A stretch of 6,004 nucleotides of DNA from Micavibrio sp. (GTDB lineage Bacteria; Pseudomonadota; Alphaproteobacteria; Micavibrionales; Micavibrionaceae): contig JAMONE010000228.1 in NCBI GenBank assembly GCA_027066695.1, positions 1 through 6,004 on the forward strand, given 5' to 3'. Below the pieces are notes generated by a model. That model ran no database searches. It was not told the origin of the DNA and worked only from the letters and a program-made list of their open reading frames with translations. The position numbers and the translations under genes are program-made. Positions 1 through 5,195 of this stretch are shown one piece after another; the first letter of the stretch is position 1, and every line of letters begins with the position of its first letter.

Positions 1-1
1 T

Positions 2-391
2 ATGCTCTATACAAATGGCGGGGTTAGCACTACGGGAACGAGTGGTCATATTGTTATGCAAGGGCGCGAGGTCTTTAAATATGCCGTAAAGCTTATGGCG
101 CAGGCTGTTACTGTTGCGCTTGAGGAAAATAATATCTCGGCTGATGATATTGATTGGCTAGTCCCTCACCAAGCGAATTTACGCATAATCGAATCAACTG
201 CCAAAAAATTATCCATGCCAATGGAGCGCGTTATAGTAACGGTGCAAAATCATGGAAACACTTCGGCGGCCTCTATCCCGCTTGCCTTTGATGAAGCGCG
301 TAAAAGCGGTAAAATCAAAGACGGTGAGCTTGTCTTATTCGAAGCCCTAGGCGGCGGATTAACTTGGGGCTCTGCGCTAGTGCGGCTTTAG
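2..391 (+). CDS. fabH: 3-oxoacyl-ACP synthase III (KAS III), C-terminal part; 5' end outside the window
   Basis: FabH condenses acetyl-CoA (or another short acyl-CoA) with malonyl-ACP to start type II fatty acid synthesis in the cytoplasm. Only the C-terminal 129 residues are present. The ATG at base 2 is an internal Met, not the start. Two of the three catalytic residues are visible: His56 of the fragment in VPHQANLRI and Asn86 in NHGNTSAAS. They are 30 residues apart, as are E. coli His244 and Asn274. The distance from the His to the C-terminus is 73 residues, also as in E. coli, so the 3' end is intact. The GGG near residue 118 and the WGSALVRL tail fit the thiolase-fold C-terminal half. 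The active-site Cys and roughly 190 residues lie upstream of the window. The stop is TAG at 389-391. I found no convincing intrinsic terminator in the 56 bases before the opposing gene. Confidence 0.96.
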   Translation: MLYTNGGVSTTGTSGHIVMQGREVFKYAVKLMAQAVTVALEENNISADDIDWLVPHQANLRIIESTAKKLSMPMERVIVTVQNHGNTSAASIPLAFDEARKSGKIKDGELVLFEALGGGLTWGSALVRL

Positions 392-447
392 TTTTTTAAG
401 GTTTTATTCCCCATAGCTTGCTGCGGGATTATTCATCAATAAATTTT

Positions 448-723
448 CTAAACAACGATATCAACAACCGAGCCACGGCCAGACGAGCTACTTTGTTCGC
501 TAGTGTTTATTGCATTTAAGTTTTTCTGAAAGTCACTTTTTGTTGTGTCATGACTTGTCGATTGTGATTGAGCGGAGGCTGCGCTACGCGCTTGCACTTC
601 GTTTTCCCTTGGTTCTTGATTGCGCTGTCTTATTTCGCGTGTTTGATCGCTTCCACCTGGTTGGAAGGTCTGCGAAAGTGGAACTTGCTGTTGTTGTCCA
701 ACTCCTGATAATGGTGCTGCCAT
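448..723 (-). CDS. Small Gln/Ser-rich, probably disordered protein of unknown function (91 aa)
   Basis: I do not recognise this protein. It is 91 residues, hydrophilic and low in complexity: a QQQQ run near residues 10-13, a charged Arg/Glu/Gln stretch at about 28-45, a Ser/Ala/Gln/Thr-rich stretch at about 46-60, and SSSS just before the end. It has no Cys, Trp or Tyr, no signal peptide and no membrane segment. The C-terminus GRGSVVDIVV is the only hydrophobic, ordered-looking part and could be a short docking tail (inference). It is called real rather than a chance frame because GAGGA lies 7 bases before the ATG, the composition is strongly biased rather than random, and it faces away from the next gene across a plausible divergent promoter region. 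The overlapping plus-strand frame at 510-803 has no comparable support. It converges on fabH with a 56-base gap. Confidence 0.6.
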   Translation of the reverse strand: MAAPLSGVGQQQQVPLSQTFQPGGSDQTREIRQRNQEPRENEVQARSAASAQSQSTSHDTTKSDFQKNLNAINTSEQSSSSGRGSVVDIVV

Positions 724-730
724 TTTCTTA

Positions 731-735
731 TCCTC
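731..735 (-). promoter_or_regulatory. Shine-Dalgarno site of the small Gln/Ser-rich protein
   Basis: On the minus strand the bases read GAGGA, followed by 7 bases and then the ATG at 723-721. This is the best ribosome binding site in the window. It is the main reason for preferring the minus-strand reading at 448-723 over the overlapping plus-strand frame. Confidence 0.6.
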
Positions 736-869
736 ATTTTTTAAAGTACTTTATATACTCTATCACGAAAACGTTAATAAAATCTTTTCCTTCGGTAGAA
801 TGACACGAAACTTATAAAAGTGCAAATTTCTTAAAAAGATTAATATTTTTTGCATATATTTCAAAATAA

Positions 870-884
870 TTAACTAAATCGTAA
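870..884 (+). promoter_or_regulatory. Possible CtrA-type box, TTAA-N7-GTAA
   Basis: The bases read TTAACTAAATCGTAA. This is one mismatch from the alphaproteobacterial CtrA consensus TTAA-N7-TTAA, and the left half carries the preferred trailing C. It lies just before two TATA-like hexamers (TATAAT at 885-890 and TATAAA at 896-901). A second TTAAC half-site is on the minus strand at 773-777, before the small gene. The region is very AT-rich, so chance matches are likely. CtrA has not been shown to exist in this organism. Confidence 0.25.
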
Positions 885-950
885 TATAATTTGTATATAA
901 ACGAGAGCAAGGAACGAAAATAATTGTTAATTAGGCGTAGATCCTTGAAA

Positions 951-956
951 TATAAT
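951..956 (+). promoter_or_regulatory. Candidate -10 box for the DUF2336 gene
   Basis: A perfect TATAAT lies 36 bases before the ATG at 993 and would give a leader of about 30 bases. No good -35 hexamer is present at 16-18 bases spacing; the best is a 3/6 match, TTAATT at 927-932. A second TATAAT at 885-890 is equally short of a -35. Use of the 951-956 box would exclude the alternative TTG start at 924. In this AT-rich stretch the hexamer alone is weak evidence. Confidence 0.3.
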
Positions 957-992
957 ATAAAACTTCAACATGATAATTGTGGGGCAAAAATC

Positions 993-2111
993 ATGAACAT
1001 AAATATAGAAAATACTCTAGGACATGGAGGAGCGGTGCTAGCTCAGCTTAGTGATATAGGTAAATTATATGACCTTGCCAGAGACAAAAGTCCAGGCGCA
1101 CGTACAGAGTTATCGAGTGTTATTGGCTCTATTCTAGAGGCGGATATATCTTTACGCGAAAGTGAAATGGTTGCAGATGTTCTTATTAAGTTGATGAGGC
1201 AGGCGGAAAAAGATCTTCGCCAAGTAATTTCAGAGCAAATTTCAGTTATTGATGATGTACCGCTGCGCCTTGTGCTTCAACTTGCTAATGACGAGATAGA
1301 AATAGCCCGACCGATTTTAAGCAATAGCAATGTTCTTGGTGATCTTGATTTGATGTATATTATAAAGTCTCAAACGCCTGAATATTGGCAGGTTATAGCT
1401 ACTCGTGATAGCTTAAACGATCAGGTAATTGATGTTCTTGCCGATACTGGTGATTTTGATACCGCGCTAAATTTAGCAGAAAATGAAGGTATCGTGTTAA
1501 CTGATAATGCTTTAGTAGTATTATCTGATATAGCACAAAATTCAGAAGTTTTAGCCGTTCCGTTGCTTCGCCGTGATGAGGTTTCAAGCGAGATTGCAAC
1601 GCGGTTATACAAATATGTAGGCGAGGAGATAAAAGGCTTTATTTCAAAGAATTATAATATTGATGAACAAAAAATTTCTTCAGTGGTTGATAATGCTGTT
1701 AATGAATTTGCAGAAGCAGAATCACCAAATGGTTTTATGCCAGAGGAATATATGATTACAGCGGCAAAGAAATTTAAAGAAAAAGATATGCTGAATATGA
1801 CGCTTATGCTTAATACTTTACGGCTTGGCCATATTCGTTCGTTTGTCGCGCAGTTTGCAATATTCACTAATATGTCAGTTGATACAGTTTGCAATATTTT
1901 ATCACAAGCAAACGGGCAGGGGCTAGCGGTTGCGGCTAAAGCTTACGATATTAAAAAACAAGATTTCATCTCTATTTTTATGCTTAGCAGTAAAATATGG
2001 AATGAGGGTCGCTTGGTTAGTATGGCAGAAATTCAAACCGCGATGTCATATTATAACAAAGCCACACCTAAACTTGCCTTAGAAATAATGCAGGGCAAGC
2101 ACAAGCATTAA
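993..2111 (+). CDS. DUF2336 domain-containing protein (372 aa)
   Basis: A helical, probably cytoplasmic protein of the DUF2336 family, whose biochemical role is not established to my knowledge. The diagnostic pattern is visible. An N-terminal region with the form of an L-xx-L-A-x-D element lies at about 21-50. HEAT-like helices follow, with LQLANDEIEIARPIL at about 95-109, then SNVLGDLDLMYII, and then ATRDSLNDQVIDVLADTGD at about 137-155. The conserved C-terminal block includes LNTLRLGHIRSFVAQFA (about 273-289) and GLAVAAKAYDI (about 310-320). There is no signal peptide, membrane segment or enzyme motif. The ATG at 993 is chosen because GGGG lies 8 bases before it and the N-terminus then resembles family members. 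A TTG at 924, with AAGGAA 9 bases before it, would add 23 basic residues and is the alternative. The gene stands alone, divergent from the small Gln/Ser-rich gene and closed by its own terminator. Confidence 0.88.
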   Translation: MNINIENTLGHGGAVLAQLSDIGKLYDLARDKSPGARTELSSVIGSILEADISLRESEMVADVLIKLMRQAEKDLRQVISEQISVIDDVPLRLVLQLANDEIEIARPILSNSNVLGDLDLMYIIKSQTPEYWQVIATRDSLNDQVIDVLADTGDFDTALNLAENEGIVLTDNALVVLSDIAQNSEVLAVPLLRRDEVSSEIATRLYKYVGEEIKGFISKNYNIDEQKISSVVDNAVNEFAEAESPNGFMPEEYMITAAKKFKEKDMLNMTLMLNTLRLGHIRSFVAQFAIFTNMSVDTVCNILSQANGQGLAVAAKAYDIKKQDFISIFMLSSKIWNEGRLVSMAEIQTAMSYYNKATPKLALEIMQGKHKH

Positions 2112-2138
2112 GTTTTCTTCCCGACTCTAACTCAAGCA

Positions 2139-2174
2139 GCTGGCCTTTTAAGTTTAAAAAGGTCAGCCTTTTTG
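2139..2174 (+). terminator. Intrinsic terminator of the DUF2336 gene, overlapping the 3' end of pgk
   Basis: Arms at 2139-2149 and 2157-2167 pair over 11 base pairs with one G-T wobble, around a 7-base loop, and are followed by C then TTTTT. It starts 27 bases after the DUF2336 stop. The right arm contains the complement of the pgk stop codon (2163-2165). On the minus strand no T-run follows the hairpin, so it should act mainly on plus-strand transcripts. A competing 7-bp hairpin (AAAAAGG / CCTTTTT, loop TCAG) spans 2156-2173 and places the pgk stop in its loop. Confidence 0.75.
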
Positions 2175-3359
2175 TGTAAGAGCCTGAACGCCTGGTAGGT
2201 CTTTACCCTCAAGCCATTCAAGGAACGCGCCGCCCGCAGTTGATATATACGAGAAATTTTTGCCAGCATGTGCATTTTCTAATGCGGCGACAGTATCACC
2301 GCCGCCAGCCACGCTTGTGCAAAGCCCTGCTTTTGTTTGCTCGGCAACTAATTGTGCGATTTTATTTGTGCCATTATCAAATGGCTTAATTTCAAAAACC
2401 CCCATAGGGCCGTTCCACACAACGGTTTTAGATGTTTTTATTTTTTCTGATATATAGGCAATGCTTTGCTCGCCGATATCAATTGCCATGTGATCTGCGG
2501 GGACATTGTTAATATCAACGCATTTATGAGCGGCATTTTCCTTCAGCTCGCTTACTACGATAACATCTTTAGGAAGGATTATCTCACAGCCGATAGATGT
2601 TGCCTTTGTCATGATCTTTTTGGCTGTGTCGATCATATCTTTTTCACATAGCGATAGCCCCATATCGCAGCCATTGGCATAAAGGAAAGTATTTGCCATT
2701 CCTCCGCCAAGAACAAGGTAGTCGACTTTTTCGATTAGATTTTCCAAAACCCCAAGCTTTGTTGCGATTTTTGCGCCGCCAGCTACGGCTAGAACGGGTT
2801 TTTGCGGTGTTTCAAGTGCATTGCTAAGCGCGTTAAGCTCCTCTTCCATTAAAAGCCCCGCCGCACTTGGCAATAATTCAGCTATTCCAAATGTTGAGGC
2901 ATGGGCGCGGTGAGATGCAGAAAATGCATCATTAACATAGATGTCGCCAAGACTAGCTAGACTAGCGGCAAAATCAGGGTCATTGGCTTTCTCACCCTTA
3001 TTAAAGCGGAGGTTTTCCATTAAGATAACATCGCCTTCTTTTGCAGAGCTAGTGATGCTTTGCGCGTTTGATCCAATGCAAACAGGCGAGAATTTAACCG
3101 AGCAGTTCCATTGCTTTTCAAGCACAGGAGCGAGAAAAGCCAGTGACATTTCAGGGTTTTGCTCTCCGTCTGGTCTTCCAAAATGTGAAAGCACAATCAC
3201 TTTTGCGCCATGCTCACGCAGATAGGTGATCGTAGGTTTCAGGCGATCAATGCGCGTGGTATCACTTACTTTATGGCCTTGTTTTGGCACGTTAAGATCG
3301 GCGCGTAGTAATATTGTTTTGTTTTTTATATCGAAAGATTTTAATGTTTTAAAATTCAT
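2163..3359 (-). CDS. pgk: Phosphoglycerate kinase
   Basis: Pgk interconverts 1,3-bisphosphoglycerate + ADP and 3-phosphoglycerate + ATP in glycolysis and gluconeogenesis, as a cytoplasmic monomer. At 398 residues it is full length for the bacterial enzyme. The N-terminal, phosphoglycerate-binding lobe shows RADLNVP (residues 19-25), SHFGRP (58-63), ENLRF (115-119) and DAFSASHRAHAST (144-156). The C-terminal nucleotide-binding lobe shows GGAK (194-197) with Lys201, GGGMANTFL (218-226), WNGPMGVFE (315-323) and the GGGDT phosphate loop (352-356). All key residues I can check are present, so it should be active. The ATG at 3359-3357 gives the family N-terminus, but there is only a weak ribosome binding site before it. 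It begins 15 bases after the stop of the iminopeptidase gene and is probably the last gene of that operon. No dedicated minus-strand terminator is clear. The usual partners gap, tpi and fba are not in the window. Confidence 0.98.
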   Translation of the reverse strand: MNFKTLKSFDIKNKTILLRADLNVPKQGHKVSDTTRIDRLKPTITYLREHGAKVIVLSHFGRPDGEQNPEMSLAFLAPVLEKQWNCSVKFSPVCIGSNAQSITSSAKEGDVILMENLRFNKGEKANDPDFAASLASLGDIYVNDAFSASHRAHASTFGIAELLPSAAGLLMEEELNALSNALETPQKPVLAVAGGAKIATKLGVLENLIEKVDYLVLGGGMANTFLYANGCDMGLSLCEKDMIDTAKKIMTKATSIGCEIILPKDVIVVSELKENAAHKCVDINNVPADHMAIDIGEQSIAYISEKIKTSKTVVWNGPMGVFEIKPFDNGTNKIAQLVAEQTKAGLCTSVAGGGDTVAALENAHAGKNFSYISTAGGAFLEWLEGKDLPGVQALTQKG

Positions 3360-3374
3360 AACAGTATCTGCTTA

Positions 3375-4391
3375 CTACTCTATTGTTTTTGCGCCTTGCG
3401 TTGCCTCAATCAAACGAGAGCGTAGCGGCGCGTCCAAAGCCGAATGTCCAGCATCCGGCACAATGATATAATCTGCCTCAGGCCATAATTGATGAACTTT
3501 ATGTGCGGTTTTGATTGGGCATATTATATCGTACCGCCCCTGAATAATGGTTGTCGGGATAAAGCGCAAGCCCTCAATTTTGTGAAGCAGGCTTTTTTCT
3601 TGTGAAAATACATTATTTTTGAAGTAATGCACCTCTATCCGCGCCAAGGCCAGAGCATTTTGCTTTTGCTCGTCCGTTGTTATTGTTGTGTAATTAGGGA
3701 TAAGCGAAGAGCAAGCCGCCTCGTATAATGTCCAGTGGATAGCCGCTTCTATTTGTTTCTCGGGGTTATTATCGTCGATCAAAATATCATAATAAGCACT
3801 TAGCAAATCGCCACGGTCTTTTTCGGGGATAAATCCTGCAAATTGCTCCCATGCTTCTGGGTAGATGGATTTGATACCGTATAAAAACCAGTCGATTTCC
3901 TCTTGCTCGCACAAGAATATGCCACGCAAAATTAAGCTGATGCATCGTTCTTTATACTTGTGGGCATAAGAAAGCGCGAGCGTAGCCCCCCATGAGCCAC
4001 CAAAGATATGCCAATCTTTAATTTTAAGCTGTATGCGAAGAGCTTCGATATCATTAATAAGGTGATCGGTTGTGTTGTTTTCAAGGCTTCCCAATGGGGT
4101 GGAACGCCCTGCGCCGCGTTGATCGAATATTATTATACGGTAATAATCAGGATCAAAGAAACGCCTGTGAATGGGCGTTGCGCCTGCGCCTGGCCCGCCA
4201 TGTATAAGCAATATAGGAACGCCGTGCGGATTTCCGCTTTGCTCCCAATAAATATTATGAACGCTATCAACCGCGAGGAAGCCGCTGGAATATGGGGGGA
4301 TCGGCGGAAACAGGTCAAGAAGAGGGGTGCGCCGCAATAATTGTTCGCCGTCTTGATTATTATTTAGTGTTATATCTGTTTTTTTTACCAT
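3375..4391 (-). CDS. pip: Proline iminopeptidase (prolyl aminopeptidase), peptidase family S33
   Basis: This is an alpha/beta-hydrolase fold enzyme that removes N-terminal proline from peptides and probably works in cytoplasmic peptide salvage; there is no signal peptide. The oxyanion-side motif HGGPGAG is at residues 64-70 and DQRGAGRS at 90-97. The nucleophile elbow GGSWG (131-135) carries Ser133. The remaining triad residues are Asp288 in QGRYD and His316 in DAGHS. IEVHYF (252-257) and WTLYEAA (220-226) fit the cap region of family S33 prolyl aminopeptidases. At 338 residues it is slightly longer than the usual 310-320, because about 20 hydrophilic residues precede the family N-terminus FPPIPPYSSGFL. 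A TTG at codon 19 could be the true start, but the ATG directly abuts the stop of the upstream gene (TAG|ATG), which suggests translational coupling. The ribosome binding site is weak. Confidence 0.95.
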   Translation of the reverse strand: MVKKTDITLNNNQDGEQLLRRTPLLDLFPPIPPYSSGFLAVDSVHNIYWEQSGNPHGVPILLIHGGPGAGATPIHRRFFDPDYYRIIIFDQRGAGRSTPLGSLENNTTDHLINDIEALRIQLKIKDWHIFGGSWGATLALSYAHKYKERCISLILRGIFLCEQEEIDWFLYGIKSIYPEAWEQFAGFIPEKDRGDLLSAYYDILIDDNNPEKQIEAAIHWTLYEAACSSLIPNYTTITTDEQKQNALALARIEVHYFKNNVFSQEKSLLHKIEGLRFIPTTIIQGRYDIICPIKTAHKVHQLWPEADYIIVPDAGHSALDAPLRSRLIEATQGAKTIE

Positions 4392-5195
4392 CTAATTTTG
4401 CTGTTGCTCAAATAATGCTTCGAAACGCTCGGGGTGGTCGATCTCTATGTATGCGCCGTTATATGATCTTATCCATCCGCGAACGCGTATCAGCTTTCCA
4501 TTCCAGCTTTTGGGATCAATTTTCTTCCGTATGAATTTCTTTAGGTTAAAGGCAGAGATAGCAACCGTGAAATCGTCTCTCCAGTTATTACCGAAATTCA
4601 GGTAGAGCTTATTCTTGCGCAAAGATGCATTTTGCACTTTGCCTTCTATAATCTGATAGCTGCCGATATGGTCTTGCGCTTGTTCGGGGGTGAGAATTTT
4701 ATGCTCGTCCATATTCCATAGGCCTGATTTATTGATTCGCGCCTGATTTTCAAGCGATAGCATTTGCGCGGCCATTTCAGGGTTATATTGCGTAGTTCTA
4801 ACTCGCGCCACACCAAGCGATAGCAGTAGTCCTTGCGTCCATACATTATTATCGATGCGCACCAAATGCGCAATTTTATGCCCCATGCGATTAACCCGCC
4901 CTTTGTCTTTGGACTTGGTTTGATAGATAACGACTTTTTTATTTTTGAGAAAATCTTCCAATATTTTTTGCGTGGTTACGGCCAGATCACCCGATTCATA
5001 GAAATCAAGGTCAGGGAAGTCAAGACCTGCCAAGTGAATGAAACGCCCGTCTTCCAGCTTAACTGTGATGGGATTAACTACTTCACTTACTTTGGCCACG
5101 CCCATTTTTCTCATGGCTGAAAAGTCATCAGCAAAAACACTTTGTGCAAAAAACAGGTTGGTCAGAATGGAAAATATGGTTAAAATCTTTTTCAT
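4392..5195 (-). CDS. Secreted SNase-like (thermonuclease fold) protein with degenerate active site
   Basis: The 267-residue protein opens with a Sec signal peptide (MKKILTIFSILTNLFFAQSVFA, read as two parts: basic MKK and a hydrophobic core), with probable cleavage after Ala22. Residues about 32-161 follow the staphylococcal nuclease fold: VKLEDGRFIHLAGLD, a loop, RVNRMGHKIAHL, GLLLSLGVARV and a closing helix ending in KSGLWN. Compared with staphylococcal nuclease, Asp21 is Ile43, Arg35 is His54, Glu43 is Asp62 and Arg87 is His106; only Asp40 is kept (Asp59). Classical Ca-dependent nuclease activity is therefore unlikely (inference). A second domain, about 178-262, has EGKVQNA, LYLNFGNNWRDDFTVAI and LIRVRGWI, a C-terminal domain I know from alphaproteobacterial thermonuclease-like proteins and which resembles an OB fold. 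It is probably periplasmic or secreted. It heads the pip-pgk operon and its start codon overlaps that of the divergent M48 gene. No strong ribosome binding site is seen. Confidence 0.85.
   Translation of the reverse strand: MKKILTIFSILTNLFFAQSVFADDFSAMRKMGVAKVSEVVNPITVKLEDGRFIHLAGLDFPDLDFYESGDLAVTTQKILEDFLKNKKVVIYQTKSKDKGRVNRMGHKIAHLVRIDNNVWTQGLLLSLGVARVRTTQYNPEMAAQMLSLENQARINKSGLWNMDEHKILTPEQAQDHIGSYQIIEGKVQNASLRKNKLYLNFGNNWRDDFTVAISAFNLKKFIRKKIDPKSWNGKLIRVRGWIRSYNGAYIEIDHPERFEALFEQQQN
5158..5186 (+). promoter_or_regulatory. Candidate promoter of the M48 gene, possibly giving a leaderless mRNA
   Basis: TAAAAT at 5181-5186 (5 of 6 to TATAAT) has TTGGTC at 5158-5163 upstream with exactly 17 bases between, although only the TTG of that -35 matches. 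The start of transcription would fall about 7 bases after the -10, at or near the ATG at 5194. This would explain the lack of a good ribosome binding site there. It lies inside the signal-peptide codons of the opposite gene. This rests on motif inspection only. Confidence 0.25.

Noticed and set aside
392..447. Possible bidirectional terminator between fabH and the small gene (CCCC...GGG with inner AGC/GCT)
   Set aside because: The stem is interrupted, the inner loop would be only two bases, and no proper T-run follows on either strand.
510..803. Plus-strand frame of 97 codons overlapping the small Gln/Ser-rich gene
   Set aside because: It has no ribosome binding site of note, no recognisable domain, and runs into the AT-rich control region. 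The minus-strand reading has GAGGA at good spacing and a consistent composition.
764..810. Direct repeat CACGAAA at 764-770 and 804-810, 40 bases apart
   Set aside because: Only seven bases match, in a biased background, with no third copy at the same spacing. Chance is sufficient.
831..843. TTAA-N5-TTAA pair as a second CtrA box
   Set aside because: The spacing is 5, not 7, and the sequence is mostly A/T, so it fits chance better than a binding site.
1399..1894. Three minus-strand frames of 63-80 codons inside the DUF2336 gene
   Set aside because: They are antisense shadows of a well-supported family member and have no domain or start signal of their own.
2260..3471. Plus-strand frames of 61-94 codons opposite pgk and the pgk-pip junction
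   Set aside because: They are shadows of strongly conserved pgk coding sequence, and the residue patterns look like reverse-complement reading of Pgk motifs.
4008..4534. Frames on both strands overlapping pip and the end of the SNase-like gene
   Set aside because: Pip is intact with its full catalytic triad in the chosen frame. The others show no family features.
4646..5120. Minus-strand 75-codon and plus-strand 95-codon frames inside the SNase-like gene
   Set aside because: They lie within a gene with a clear signal peptide and two recognisable domains, and show nothing of their own.
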